Assembly: GCF_000158475.2 (NCBI RefSeq)
Contig: NZ_KI392031.1
Coordinates: 62,001 to 126,000 of the forward strand
Length of the DNA: 64,000 nt
Reading direction: 5' to 3'
DNA from: Oxalobacter paraformigenes
Lineage (GTDB): Bacteria; Pseudomonadota; Gammaproteobacteria; Burkholderiales; Burkholderiaceae_D
Every line of letters starts with the position of its first letter. The stretch's first letter is position 1. A program made the translations under genes and the position numbers. Below the pieces are notes generated by a model. The model did no database searches. It saw only the letters and a program-made list of their open reading frames with translations, and had not been told where the DNA came from. Below are positions 38,911 to 51,695 of the stretch, piece after piece.

Positions 38911-39708
38911 TTACCAGAATTGCCACCATGGATTTTCCTTGACGTTGCCGCCGTAAGGAATCTTGCTGTCGGGAAAATTCTGTTTGAAAATCCGGTCTGC
39001 GTCATTGCTCAGGTCATAAAGGCCCAGTTTCTTGTAAGACTCGGCCAGAATGTACAGCGCTTCCTCGACAACGGCGGATTCGGGATAATTGTTGATGGCG
39101 CGCTGGGCGCGGTTGGCTGCAGCCAGATAGGCGCCGCGACGGTAATAGTATTTCGCGACGTGAATTTCATATTTTGCCAGCATCGTGACGAGATATTTCA
39201 TGCGATAGATGGCGTCCTTTGAATAAACACTGTCCGGGTAGCGCGTGACCAGCAGCTTGAAAGAATCGAAAGCGTCCTGGGCCGCTTTGGGATCGCGCTC
39301 GGAAAGATCCTGGCGGAAAGCGAAATTCAGGAGTCCTACACGGTCGTTGAAATTGATCAGTCCGCGCAGATAATACATGTAATCAATGTTAGGATGATTG
39401 GGATGCAGTTTGATGAAGCGTTCCACGGCTGCCAGCGCCTGCGCGGGCTCGTTGTCGCGGTAATAGGCATAGGCGATGTCGATCTGGGCCTGCTGTGCGT
39501 ATACTCCGAACGGGTATCGCGATTCGAGTTTTTCGTAGTATTCGATCGCTTTTTCATAATTGCCCGATCGCATCTCGTCTTTCGCTTCGCGATACAATTT
39601 GCCTGCTGGCCAGGATACCGTTTCATCTATTTTTTCAGGCAACAAGCCGCAAGCGGCAAGGGAAACGGCCAGAAGAAGGGCAAGAAGTTTTAACAAATTC
39701 TTTCGCAT
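38911..39708 (-). CDS. bamD: Outer membrane protein assembly lipoprotein BamD
   Basis: BamD is the essential lipoprotein of the BAM complex, which inserts beta-barrels into the outer membrane. The 265 residues begin with a lipoprotein signal peptide whose lipobox SLAAC puts the lipid-modified Cys at position 20. Tetratricopeptide-like repeats follow: YREAKDEMRSGNYEKAIEYY, YPFGVYAQQAQIDIAYAYY and YVLRG-like YMYYLRGLINF. It diverges from rluD, the standard betaproteobacterial arrangement. Confidence 0.95.
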   Translation of the reverse strand: MRKNLLKLLALLLAVSLAACGLLPEKIDETVSWPAGKLYREAKDEMRSGNYEKAIEYYEKLESRYPFGVYAQQAQIDIAYAYYRDNEPAQALAAVERFIKLHPNHPNIDYMYYLRGLINFNDRVGLLNFAFRQDLSERDPKAAQDAFDSFKLLVTRYPDSVYSKDAIYRMKYLVTMLAKYEIHVAKYYYRRGAYLAAANRAQRAINNYPESAVVEEALYILAESYKKLGLYDLSNDADRIFKQNFPDSKIPYGGNVKENPWWQFW

Positions 39709-39776
39709 GATTTTTGCAGACTGCGGATTGAGCAGAAAAACGTTTAATTTCAGAATTATAGCCGATAGGACCTGAT

Positions 39777-40805
39777 GTGACTGAAAAAGAAAAGCCGACC
39801 ACTTCCCAAACAGGCCGTTTTGACACGGATGAAGAGGAGATATTAACAGAACCGGAACCGGTCAGGTTTGTTTTATCCCTGAAAGAAGGCGGAGAGCGGT
39901 TGGACAAGATCGTGGCGCGGCATCTTCCCGACTATTCTCGCAGTCGTATCCAGCGATGGATAGAACAGGGATATGTCACGGTTGACGGAAAAGCGGCGCA
40001 GGGAAAGCAAACTGTAGTGGGGGACGAGGAAATCGTGGTGTTGCCCCAGCTTGCCGAAGAGGACTTGGCGTTTGTCCCTGAACCGGTCGGTTTTCCTGTC
40101 CTGTTTGAAGACAGGGATATACTCGTTGTCAATAAACCGGCCGGTCTGGTCGTTCATCCGGCTGCCGGAAACTGGTCGGGAACGCTTTTAAACGGACTTT
40201 TGCATCATTTGCCAAAAAGCGCCGCAATTCCGAGAGCGGGGATTGTGCACAGACTCGACAAGGACACCAGTGGTTTGATGGTGGTTGCCAAAACGCTGGA
40301 AGCGCAAACCCATCTCGTCCGGCAATTGCAGGCGAGGACTGTCAGGCGGGAATATCTGGCGCTGGTTTGGGGAGAAACGCCCGTGGCGGGAACAGTCGAT
40401 CAGCCGATCGGGCGGCATCCGAAAGATCGCATCAAGATGGCTGTCTTGCAAACGGCTTCGGGGAAGCCTGCGGTAACGCATTACCGGTTGCTGGAAACCG
40501 GAGTGTGTAACGGGAGCAAAGTCAGCCTTGTCAAATGCCGGCTCGAAACGGGACGCACCCATCAGATCCGGGTACATATGCAGTTTTCCGGTTTTCCGCT
40601 GGTTGGCGATCCGCTTTATGGAAAATCCCGCCTCTCGGCCGTTTTTCCAAGGCAGGCTCTGCATGCTTTCAGACTGGGATTGCTTCATCCTGCAAAGAAT
40701 GAGTGGAACGAATGGATGGCTCCGTTGCCATCCGACATGAGGATGCTGCTGGCGGGCTCGTCGATAACCGAAAGTGAACGATGGTATGAATCCGATTATT
40801 CCTGA
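39777..40805 (+). CDS. rluD: 23S rRNA pseudouridine synthase RluD
   Basis: RluD makes pseudouridines 1911, 1915 and 1917 in helix 69 of 23S rRNA. The 342 residues have an N-terminal extension, an S4 RNA-binding domain ([20 protein letters not shown]) and the catalytic domain with [14 protein letters not shown], the active-site Asp in [15 protein letters not shown] and [12 protein letters not shown]. The likely start is GTG 39777; no ATG occurs before the conserved S4 domain. The gene overlaps pgeF by 20 bases. Confidence 0.95.
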   Translation: MTEKEKPTTSQTGRFDTDEEEILTEPEPVRFVLSLKEGGERLDKIVARHLPDYSRSRIQRWIEQGYVTVDGKAAQGKQTVVGDEEIVVLPQLAEEDLAFVPEPVGFPVLFEDRDILVVNKPAGLVVHPAAGNWSGTLLNGLLHHLPKSAAIPRAGIVHRLDKDTSGLMVVAKTLEAQTHLVRQLQARTVRREYLALVWGETPVAGTVDQPIGRHPKDRIKMAVLQTASGKPAVTHYRLLETGVCNGSKVSLVKCRLETGRTHQIRVHMQFSGFPLVGDPLYGKSRLSAVFPRQALHAFRLGLLHPAKNEWNEWMAPLPSDMRMLLAGSSITESERWYESDYS

Positions 40806-41571
40806 ATGGCCGGCTCCGGATTGCGTAAAAGCCTTTTCCACGGTACGTGCCGGCGGATTCAGCATGGCGCCTTATCATGGGAACGCCGATGGTACAGGAG
40901 GACTCAATCTGGGCCTGCATGTCGGTGACGACCCCGTAACGGTCAGGAGAAACAGGGCCTTGCTGAAAACATGGCTGCCTTCGGAACCTGTCTGGCTTAA
41001 TCAGGTTCATGGCAGCAATATTGTCGATGCCGGGAAGGTAGGCGGCATACCCGATGCGGATGCGTCGTTTACCTTTCAAAAGGATACGGTATGCGTCGTC
41101 ATGACGGCAGACTGTCTGCCTGTGCTGTTGTGTACTGCTGACGGAACGGCCGTTGCGGCCGTACACGCCGGATGGCGCGGACTGTCTGCCGGGGTGCTGG
41201 AGAAGGCGGTTGGCATGCTCGGGGAAAAAGGCGGTTCCGGCATAATGGCGTGGCTGGGGCCGGCTATCGGGCCGGCGGCCTTTGAAGTCGGGGAAGATGT
41301 CAGGAAAGTTTTTCTGCATAAAGACAGGGAATGCTCTGCGGCTTTCCGGGAAAGAAGGAACGCAAAAGGAAAATATCTGGCCGACATTTATGGACTTGCA
41401 AGAGACACACTGAAAAAAGCCGGGGTTTCCCGCGTATATGGCGGGAATTTTTGCACCGTGACCGATTCCGGACGGTTTTATTCCTATCGTCGGGACAAGG
41501 TGACCGGAAGAATGGCAACCGGTATCTGGATCGCTTCCCGGGAGGATCAGTTGTTCTTTTGCAATAAGTGA
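40786..41571 (+). CDS. pgeF: PgeF-type multicopper polyphenol oxidase (YfiH, peptidoglycan editing factor)
   Basis: The YfiH/PgeF family has purine nucleosidase and laccase-like activity. In E. coli it removes L-Ser-containing mistakes from peptidoglycan precursors. The 261 residues carry the metal site His in VHGSN, Cys in [10 protein letters not shown] and His in [13 protein letters not shown] 40786 lies inside the end of rluD; GTG 40774 is four codons earlier. Translational coupling to rluD is likely. Confidence 0.9.
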   Translation: MNPIIPEWPAPDCVKAFSTVRAGGFSMAPYHGNADGTGGLNLGLHVGDDPVTVRRNRALLKTWLPSEPVWLNQVHGSNIVDAGKVGGIPDADASFTFQKDTVCVVMTADCLPVLLCTADGTAVAAVHAGWRGLSAGVLEKAVGMLGEKGGSGIMAWLGPAIGPAAFEVGEDVRKVFLHKDRECSAAFRERRNAKGKYLADIYGLARDTLKKAGVSRVYGGNFCTVTDSGRFYSYRRDKVTGRMATGIWIASREDQLFFCNK

Positions 41572-41710
41572 TGGTCGGGCAAGCGTTGGAAAAACTTATG
41601 GGGCAGAATATCGGTTTCTGTCTGTTAGCGGACGGATGCGTCGGTTTTGGTAGGATACCTTGGGAGTGGGTAAAGTATGGGTTGGGATAAAACAGCAGGA
41701 ACAGTAAGTT

Positions 41711-43120
41711 ATGATGGATAAGCGGAAAACGGTCGGATTTGTATCGCTTGGCTGTCCGAAAGCGCTCGTGGATTCGGAAAGGATTCTGACCCGATTGCGG
41801 GCTGAAGGTTATGAAACGGCAGAAACCTATAAGGATGCCGGTCTGGTCATTGTCAATACTTGCGGTTTTATCGATGCGGCCGAAGCGGAATCCCTGGAAG
41901 CGATTGCCGAGGCGCTTGAAGAAAACGGAAAAGTGATTGTGACCGGCTGTCTGGGTGCCAAAAAAGATGGGGCGGGAGCCGGTTTCATCAAAAGCGTCTT
42001 GCCGAAAGTGCTTGAAGTGACAGGGCCCGATTCCGTACAGCAGGTGATGGACGCCGTTCACCGGCATTTGCCGCGTCCGCACGAACCCTTTGTCGATCTG
42101 GTGCCGCCGCAGGGCATCAAGCTGACGCCACGGCATTACGCTTATCTGAAGATTTCCGAAGGGTGCAGCCATCATTGCACTTTCTGCATCATTCCGGATT
42201 TGCGGGGAAGTCTGATATCTTACTCTGTAGGCAAAGTGCTTGACGAGGCGGAAATGCTGTTTCAGTCCGGCGTTAAGGAATTGCTGGTCATTTCGCAGGA
42301 TACCGGGGCATATGGTCTCGATATCCAATTCAGGACGGGCTTCTGGAATGGCCGCCCGGTCAGAACCCATGTGACGCAACTGACGGAACAGTTGGGGCGC
42401 CTGGCCCGAAAGTATGGGGCCTGGGTGAGGCTGCATTACATTTATCCCTATCCGCACATTGATGACTTGCTTCCCCTCATGAATGAGGGGGGTGTCTTGC
42501 CTTATCTGGATGTGCCATTCCAGCATGCCCATCCGGATGTACTGAAGCGCATGAGGCGGCCGGCCAGCGGTGAGAAACATCTGGAGCGTATTCAGACATG
42601 GCGAAAGATGTGTCCCGATATGACGATCCGTTCGACCTTTATTGCGGGATTTCCGGGTGAAACAGAAGCGGAATTCACCTATTTGCTGGATTTTCTGAAG
42701 GAAGCGCGGATCGACCGGCTGGGGTGTTTTCCTTATTCGCCGGTCGAGGGCGCAAAAGCCAACGATTTGCCGGGAGCGGTACCGGAAGAAATCCGTGAGG
42801 AAAGAAGGGCGCGCCTGATGCAATTGCAGGAAGCGATTTCATACGAACGCTTGCAGGAAAAGATCGGAAAGACCTTGCGTGTACTGGTCGATGAAACCAT
42901 AAGAGGAGGGGCCCTCGGCCGTTCCTCGGCCGATGCGCCGGAAATAGACGGGGTTGTTTATGTCCGAAAACCCAAAGGAATGCGCCGCAAACTGGCGCCC
43001 GGTGAATTCGTCGATGTATTGATTCATGACGCCGATGCACACGATTTATGGGGAGAGATGGTTCCTGCGTCCGGAAAAATTCAACATGGAAAGCGGGAAA
43101 AAACGGGAGAAACGGCATGA
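41711..43120 (+). CDS. rimO: Ribosomal protein S12 methylthiotransferase RimO
   Basis: RimO is a radical SAM enzyme that adds a methylthio group to an Asp of ribosomal protein S12. The 469-residue protein has the N-terminal UPF0004 domain with the first cluster cysteines ([22 protein letters not shown]), the radical SAM motif [11 protein letters not shown] and a C-terminal TRAM domain. AGGAA lies eight bases ahead of ATG 41711. It overlaps metC in ATGA. Confidence 0.96.
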   Translation: MMDKRKTVGFVSLGCPKALVDSERILTRLRAEGYETAETYKDAGLVIVNTCGFIDAAEAESLEAIAEALEENGKVIVTGCLGAKKDGAGAGFIKSVLPKVLEVTGPDSVQQVMDAVHRHLPRPHEPFVDLVPPQGIKLTPRHYAYLKISEGCSHHCTFCIIPDLRGSLISYSVGKVLDEAEMLFQSGVKELLVISQDTGAYGLDIQFRTGFWNGRPVRTHVTQLTEQLGRLARKYGAWVRLHYIYPYPHIDDLLPLMNEGGVLPYLDVPFQHAHPDVLKRMRRPASGEKHLERIQTWRKMCPDMTIRSTFIAGFPGETEAEFTYLLDFLKEARIDRLGCFPYSPVEGAKANDLPGAVPEEIREERRARLMQLQEAISYERLQEKIGKTLRVLVDETIRGGALGRSSADAPEIDGVVYVRKPKGMRRKLAPGEFVDVLIHDADAHDLWGEMVPASGKIQHGKREKTGETA

Positions 43121-44289
43121 AAAGACCGGTATCGAAACAGACTCGTATCAATCATAGCGATTACGTTGCGCCTGAAGGCTTCGACGCTTTTCCGGAGCCG
43201 ACGTATCGCGCGTCAACCGTATTGTTCGACAGCGTGGACGCGTTGCGCTCGCGTGAATGGATCGGCCGCGATTCCTACACCTACGGGCTGCACGGGACGC
43301 CGACGACGTTTACGCTGGAAGCGCAACTGGCGGAAATCGAGGGAGGAAGACACGCCGTTCTGGCTCCCAGCGGGCTGGCTGCCATTACGATTGTCGATTT
43401 CGCTTTCTTAAAGAGCGGAGACGATGTGCTGATTCCGGAGAATATTTACAATCCCAACCGGGAACTGGGAAACTGGCTGTCCAGGGATTTCGGTATTCAT
43501 GTGCGATATTACGATCCGATGATCGGCGGCCGGATTGCCGGGCTGCTTCGCGACAATACACGGCTTGTCTGGGCCGAAACACCGGGGTCGGTTACGATGG
43601 AAGTGCCCGATATTCCCGCCATTTGCAAGGCGGCGCACGAAAAGGGCGCGCTTGTCGTTCTTGACAATACCTGGTCGGCCGGCCTGGCTTTCGACGCTTT
43701 TGGACATGGGGCCGATGTCGTGGTTCAGGCTGTCACGAAGTATCAGGGAGGCGCTTCCGATCTGCTGATGGGGGCCGTTATTACGAGAGATGGCGAGTTG
43801 TTCCGGCGTATATGTATGGCGCATATGCGTCTGGGCATGGGCGTTGGAGCTGACGATGCCTATCTGGTGTTGCGCAGTCTGTCTTCCCTGAAAGTGCGTT
43901 TTGAAAAAAGCGGGGAATCGGCCATGACGGTCGCGCACTGGCTGAAGAATCGTGCGGAAATCCACCGTGTTTTGCATCCCGCGTTTCCGGATTGCCCGGG
44001 ACATGCCATTTTCAAACGGGATTTTACGGGAGCGAGCGGGCTCTTTTCCGTCCTGTTTAATGAACTTTATACTGAAGAACAGACCGACCGGTTTCTCGAA
44101 GCCCTGAAACTGTTCAGGATGGGATTCAGCTGGGGTGGAACGCACAGCCTTGCCGTTCCTTACCGGATCCGCCCCGACCGTCGGGACTGGAACCTGAGGC
44201 AAAACCAGCTGATCCGCTTTTATATCGGGCTGGAAGATCCGGAAGATCTGATTGCGGATCTTGAACAGGCGATGGAAACACTCGGTTAA
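43117..44289 (+). CDS. metC: Cystathionine beta-lyase (MetC-type, Cys/Met metabolism PLP enzyme)
   Basis: A PLP enzyme that splits cystathionine to homocysteine, pyruvate and ammonia. The 390 residues have [46 protein letters not shown] and the Schiff-base lysine in [16 protein letters not shown], followed by [13 protein letters not shown] and [13 protein letters not shown]. These match the proteobacterial MetC subgroup; gamma-lyase activity cannot be excluded. Its ATG overlaps the rimO stop. It is convergent with the LOG gene, overlapping by four bases. Confidence 0.88.
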   Translation: MKRPVSKQTRINHSDYVAPEGFDAFPEPTYRASTVLFDSVDALRSREWIGRDSYTYGLHGTPTTFTLEAQLAEIEGGRHAVLAPSGLAAITIVDFAFLKSGDDVLIPENIYNPNRELGNWLSRDFGIHVRYYDPMIGGRIAGLLRDNTRLVWAETPGSVTMEVPDIPAICKAAHEKGALVVLDNTWSAGLAFDAFGHGADVVVQAVTKYQGGASDLLMGAVITRDGELFRRICMAHMRLGMGVGADDAYLVLRSLSSLKVRFEKSGESAMTVAHWLKNRAEIHRVLHPAFPDCPGHAIFKRDFTGASGLFSVLFNELYTEEQTDRFLEALKLFRMGFSWGGTHSLAVPYRIRPDRRDWNLRQNQLIRFYIGLEDPEDLIADLEQAMETLG

Positions 44290-44876
44290 ATCAGAAAACG
44301 GCCGGGTGCCTTGACCGGTTTTTCGGCAGGAGTCGCGGCGATACGGAGGCGTCTCAGCAATTCTTTGGGATCGCTTTCGACAATCAGCGAATCGGCATAG
44401 CTTTCCTGGGCGAATCCTTCTTTTGCCAGATGATTGATCAGCGAAATCAGGCTGTCGTAAAACCCGTCCACATTCAAAATGCCGATGGGTTTGTCATGCA
44501 GGCCCAGTTGCGACCAGGCGGATGTTTCGAATAATTCTTCCATGGTGCCGATGCCGCCCGGTGCCGCGATAAAGCCGTCTGCCAGATCGGACATCATGGC
44601 TTTGCGTTCGTGCATGTCCTTGACGATATAAAGGCGCGTCAATTCTTCGTGCGCCACTTCTTTTTCCATCAGGTCTTTCGGGATAATGCCCGTGACTTCT
44701 CCACCAAGGCGGATCATTTCGTCGGCCAGAACACCCATCAGGCCAACTTTTCCGCCACCATAAACCAGTGCAATGTTTTCATTGATCATTTCGCGCGCCA
44801 GCAATTGCATGGTTTCGGCGTGAACTTTCGATGTTCCTGTGGAAGAACCGCAATAAATACAAATGGATTTCAACAT
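44286..44876 (-). CDS. LOG-family protein (cytokinin riboside 5'-monophosphate phosphoribohydrolase-like)
   Basis: The 196-residue protein carries the two family motifs: GGGKVGLMG near residues 41-49 and PGGIGTMEEL near residue 106, in a Rossmann-like fold starting ICIYCGSS. LOG enzymes release nucleobase from nucleoside 5'-monophosphates. The physiological bacterial role is uncertain outside cytokinin producers. The 3' end overlaps that of metC. Confidence 0.88.
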   Translation of the reverse strand: MLKSICIYCGSSTGTSKVHAETMQLLAREMINENIALVYGGGKVGLMGVLADEMIRLGGEVTGIIPKDLMEKEVAHEELTRLYIVKDMHERKAMMSDLADGFIAAPGGIGTMEELFETSAWSQLGLHDKPIGILNVDGFYDSLISLINHLAKEGFAQESYADSLIVESDPKELLRRLRIAATPAEKPVKAPGRFLI

Positions 44877-45546
44877 GAATGTTTTTTACAAAGGGTAATC
44901 CTGTTTTTAAAAAGGGTTTTGCCCCTGGGGGCTGGACATGAATATTAAAAAGATCACACCCGAGGGTGATAACTATAACCTATTTTGAATTTCCGTATGA
45001 AACAGGGACAGTCGGGAAACACGGATTTCTTGACGAACTATGTCTGAAAGGCCGGAAATCAGGATGGTTGACAAGTCTGGCCGGGTAATCGGGGGCTTGC
45101 TGTTTTGCCGCCTTTTCCCGGAAACGGCATTCCTTGATTTTTCTTCCCGACGAATCGTTGTGCGGCGTGGTGGCAAGAGGGAACGGTTTTCTACAGGCAA
45201 GCGCCGTTTCGCTTTTTTCCGGTTCTGCCTGAAAGAGGAGGGCAAAAAACATACGTTAGAGAATCGTGCCAGGCGGGAAGGGGTATGAGTGTTTCCTTAA
45301 CAAATAACTATAACGCACTTCCGTTTTCCCCAGAAGCGGAAAATCGAAAATGTATCATTTTCAGCCAAAAAAAGAAAAAACAGGTTTGTAATCAGGAATT
45401 TGGGATAGAGTTGAATCCGGCACTGCGCCAAAGCAAATTCGCACTGGAAGTATTGCTGGCACCTGTATTGCCGGTATCGGTTTTGCCGCCACGGACTTCA
45501 TGGCAGGCAATTTTTCCTTTTAAGTCTTACGATGAAAGGTCTGGTT
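44877..45546. other. Intergenic region between the LOG gene and the GGT-family gene
   Basis: About 670 bases without a recognisable gene. The 11-mer ATAACTATAAC occurs twice, at 44969-44979 and 45304-45314, and CACCC-GA-GGGTG is palindromic at 44957-44968. Promoters for both divergent genes are expected here but cannot be fixed. Confidence 0.35.
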
Positions 45547-47295
45547 ATGCGAAAATGTATTTCAACTTTAACTTTCTCAGCGGTGGCTTTATCTATGTTA
45601 ATGACTGCAGGTTCCGTTCTGGCGGAAAAATCTCCCGGAAAATATTGTGACACGCCTTCCCGATGCATCAATCCCATTACCAAATACGGGGCAGTGACTT
45701 CCCCCAACTATCTGGCGTCGGTTGCGGGACTGGAAGTTCTGCAAAACGGAGGAAATGCGGTCGATGCGGCTATTGCCGTCGCTTCTACCATGAATGTGGT
45801 GTATCCGCAGATGACGACGCTGGGCGGAGACAATTTCTGGCTGATCTACAATGCCAAAACAAAAGAAGTAAGGGCGTTGAACGCCAGCGGCAGGTCGGGA
45901 GAGAAAGCGACTATCGAATTTTACAAAAGCAAAGGGTATGACAAGATTCCTTCCAGAGGTTATCTGGCAGCCAATACGGTTCCCGGTACGGTATCGGGAT
46001 GGGACGCCGCCTACAAATACGCGCATGCCAATATGAGCAATCCCGGCCTTGCGTGGAAGGAGCTGTTTAACAGCGCCATTCTCTATGCACGGGACGGTTT
46101 TCCGGTAACGGCGTCCCTGCACCGCTGGCAGGAAATCAATATCGATCCAAAGGATTCCGAATTCCGCAATATGCAACGTTTCGACGGTTTCAGGCAGACG
46201 TATCTGAAACCGGACGGTTCGGCCTATAAAGTGGGCGAAGTCATGAAATTGCCGGAGCTGGCAAATACTTACCAGCTGATCGCCAGAGATGGGGCGGAAG
46301 TGTTTTATCGTGGTTCCATTGCCAAAAAGATCGTTGCCGATCTGGAAAAACATGGCGGTGTACTCACGTTAAAGGATTTTGCCGATCACAAGGCGGATTG
46401 GGTCAAGCCGCTGACGGTCGATTACCGGGGCTTTACGGCTTACAACCTGCCACCCAACACGCAAGGCATGGCATCGCTGGAAATTCTCAACATCCTGAAC
46501 AATATCGACGTCAAAAAACTTGGCGAAGGCACGGCCGATTACTATCATGTCATGGTGGAAGCGACGAAAGAAGCTTTTGCCGATCGTGACAAGTATCTGA
46601 CCGATCCGGATTTCTCGAAGATACCGCTGGATTTCCTCCTCTCGAAACAGCACGGCAAGGATCAGGCTGCACGCATCAGGATGGACAGGGCGGCCAGCAG
46701 TCTGAAGCCGCTCGATCCGAAAGGCGATACCGTCTGGATCGGTGTGGTCGATAAAGACGGGAATGCCGTTTCATTGATCCAGAGTATTTACCACGATTTC
46801 GGTTCCGGCATCGTTCCGCCGGGAACGGGCGTGCTGTTGCAGAACCGCGGCAGTTTCTTCTCGCTCGACCCAAATCACATCAATCGTCTGGAACCGGGAA
46901 AACGGACATTCCATACCTTGAATGCCGCGATGCTTTTGAAAGATAAAAAACCGTATCTCGTTTACGGAACCATGGGCGGGGAAGGGCAACCCCAGACACA
47001 GGCGGCCATTGCCACCCGGATCGTCGATTTCGGCATGTTCCCGCAGGATGCCGTTGCCGCGCCGCGCTGGTTGCACGGCAGAACGTGGGGTGCCTCTTCC
47101 AACGATCTCAAGATGGAAGGCCGTATTCCGCAAGCGGTGCTGGATGAACTCAAAAAACGGGGACATCCGGTGGCGAAACTGGACGATTTCACCGACAGCA
47201 TGGGGCATGCGGGCGCCATTCTCATCGATCCGCAAACCAATCTGATGTATAGCGCCACCGATCCACGGGGCGACGGTCTGGCAGTTGGATATTGA
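45547..47295 (+). CDS. Secreted gamma-glutamyltransferase-family Ntn-hydrolase, oxamate amidohydrolase-like
   Basis: A 582-residue proenzyme with a signal peptide (MRKCISTLTFSAVALSMLMT and onward, cleavage likely after residue 26). GGT enzymes cleave themselves at a Thr that becomes the nucleophile; here Thr395 in KGDTVWIGVVDKDGNAVSL is in the right place. The large-subunit half has GGNAVDAAIAVASTMNVVYPQ. Around and after the cleavage site, DTVWIGVVD, SIYHDFGSG, LLQNRGSFFSLDP and MGGEGQPQTQA resemble what I recall of HpxW oxamate amidohydrolases more than classical GGT. Classical GGT activity on glutathione remains possible. ATG 45547 follows AAAGG; an ATG at 45532 is weaker. It stands alone before a strong terminator. 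Confidence 0.82.
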   Translation: MRKCISTLTFSAVALSMLMTAGSVLAEKSPGKYCDTPSRCINPITKYGAVTSPNYLASVAGLEVLQNGGNAVDAAIAVASTMNVVYPQMTTLGGDNFWLIYNAKTKEVRALNASGRSGEKATIEFYKSKGYDKIPSRGYLAANTVPGTVSGWDAAYKYAHANMSNPGLAWKELFNSAILYARDGFPVTASLHRWQEINIDPKDSEFRNMQRFDGFRQTYLKPDGSAYKVGEVMKLPELANTYQLIARDGAEVFYRGSIAKKIVADLEKHGGVLTLKDFADHKADWVKPLTVDYRGFTAYNLPPNTQGMASLEILNILNNIDVKKLGEGTADYYHVMVEATKEAFADRDKYLTDPDFSKIPLDFLLSKQHGKDQAARIRMDRAASSLKPLDPKGDTVWIGVVDKDGNAVSLIQSIYHDFGSGIVPPGTGVLLQNRGSFFSLDPNHINRLEPGKRTFHTLNAAMLLKDKKPYLVYGTMGGEGQPQTQAAIATRIVDFGMFPQDAVAAPRWLHGRTWGASSNDLKMEGRIPQAVLDELKKRGHPVAKLDDFTDSMGHAGAILIDPQTNLMYSATDPRGDGLAVGY

Positions 47296-47352
47296 TATCT
47301 TCTGAAAGGTTGATCCAGTCTCTCTGTCGATCCGGTTCAGTGTATTGATAAG

Positions 47353-47387
47353 CGGCACAATTCGGTTAGCGAATTGTGCCGTTTTTT
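47353..47387 (+). terminator. Rho-independent terminator of the GGT-family gene
   Basis: A perfect 12-base stem, CGGCACAATTCG / CGAATTGTGCCG, with a five-base loop is followed by six T. It lies about 57 bases after the stop codon. Confidence 0.95.
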
Positions 47388-47514
47388 CCGCATGCGGTTT
47401 GCGTGGCTGTGTCAGAGGGTATTGTCTGGATAAATATTTCCGCGGGTCCGGAGTTTTATCTTCGAATGAATGGCTTTTGACAGCCAGCCAGACCTTGATG
47501 TAAGGAGCAGGCTA

Positions 47515-48260
47515 TGAAAAGAGAGGTTACAGCCTTGGCTATGCTGGGGGTGGTTTCCGGTATGGCCCATGCACAAACTGACGTCAGGATAACGGTATTG
47601 TCGATACCGGCTATATCAAGCAAACGGGCAGTGACCTGAAAATGGGAGAAAACACCAATAACCGGCTTGGTTTTACAGGCAATGAAGATCTCGGAGGCGG
47701 CCTTAAAACGACTTTCCAGCTGGAAAGTCGTAATGGAACAGAGGCCACCAAAGTGGACTGGGAGGGTGCATCCAATGTCGGGCTGGCCGGAGATTGGAGA
47801 AGCATCCGTTTTGGACGGATGAGTGAAATTTCCAACGAATACATCCAGTTTCTGGATCCTTTTTTCCAGAATGGGATCGGTTCCATGATCTAGGCGGCCA
47901 ACGTGCCATCCGCATCAGTGAAACAACGCGATACGACAGTCCCAGTCTGAACGGGCTGAACCTGTCCCTGACTTGTTCCATTGGTGCGAGCGAAAACCAT
48001 GACATTGAAAACGATGGGTATGCAATCGGCTTGAAATACGTCAGTCATCCTGTGCTTTTGCAAGCCATCCGGGCACGAAATGCGGATTCCGACAATTCCT
48101 GTATAGGGAATTTGGGAGCTTCCTGCGCGTTCGGTTCTGCTCTTGTCTCTGACTTACGAAAAAACGGACAACAAAGGAGGGTTTTCGGGCCATTCCCTGC
48201 AAAGCAAGGGCAAACAGGATACCGTTTTAAAGCAGAATCCGGATGTTTGGGAAGACTGAA
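47515..48260 (+). pseudogene. Decayed Gram-negative general porin gene
   Basis: The start is intact: a signal peptide MKREVTALAMLGVVSGMAHA plus QTDV. The frame then shifts; DTGYIKQTGSDLKMGENTNN and GFTGNEDLGGGLKTTFQLES, typical of betaproteobacterial porins, continue in another frame from about 47610. TAG ends that frame at 47891-47893. Later pieces (RAIRISETTRYDSPSLNGLN, LKYVSHPVLLQ, LTYEKTDNKGGFSG) appear in other frames up to about 48260. The usual C-terminal strand ending in Phe is absent. The total is about 250 codons against roughly 350-380 for a full porin. Multiple frameshifts plus truncation make this a pseudogene rather than a sequencing slip. Confidence 0.88.
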
Positions 48261-48406
48261 ATGGTCCGGAACGCATGGTGTTTTTCGCCATTTTGGATAA
48301 TTTCCGTCGCTTGAAAGCCTTTTTCGTTACGGGAAAAGGATGAAAATAAAAAGGCAAAAAGACCGCGTGACAGACTGTGTGGAAAAAAGCGGGCAGAACG
48401 TTTGAA

Positions 48407-48445
48407 TGAAAAAAAGCCGGAAAACCTGATGGGTCTTTCCGGCTT
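48407..48445 (-). terminator. Rho-independent terminator of serS
   Basis: AGCCGGAAA / TTTCCGGCT (48415-48423 and 48436-48444) forms the stem. On the minus strand a run of T follows. It starts 12 bases after the serS stop and could also block transcripts from the porin side. Confidence 0.88.
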
Positions 48446-48456
48446 TCCATCAAAAA

Positions 48457-51505
<3,049 letters not shown>

Positions 51506-51524
51506 ACCAGATTCACCTCAAAAA

Positions 51525-51561
51525 GGGGACCCGGGAGAAAAAGGATCCGGGTCCTTTTTTT
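51525..51561 (+). terminator. Rho-independent terminator of gdhA
   Basis: GGACCCGG / CCGGGTCC (51527-51534 and 51547-51554) with a 12-base A/G-rich loop is followed by seven T. It begins about 20 bases after the stop codon and separates gdhA from the convergent sensor gene. Confidence 0.92.
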
Positions 51562-51695
51562 ATGCCCATTTCTTGTGATCGACCGTTTCATCCACGAAAA
51601 ACCGCCATGTGAAGCCGGAGGGTTAAGCGATGCTGTATGGTTGTCCCATGAACCGGCTTGCGGCGCATACACGAAAGACCTGTGTGCGCTTCATT

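Noticed and set aside
41300-42823. 507-codon minus-strand open frame opposite pgeF and rimO
   Set aside because: It spans two genes coded on the other strand and shows no family motif.
44969-45314. Repeated 11-mer ATAACTATAAC
   Set aside because: Two copies of an A/T-rich 11-mer 335 bases apart can arise by chance, and no matching operator is known to me.
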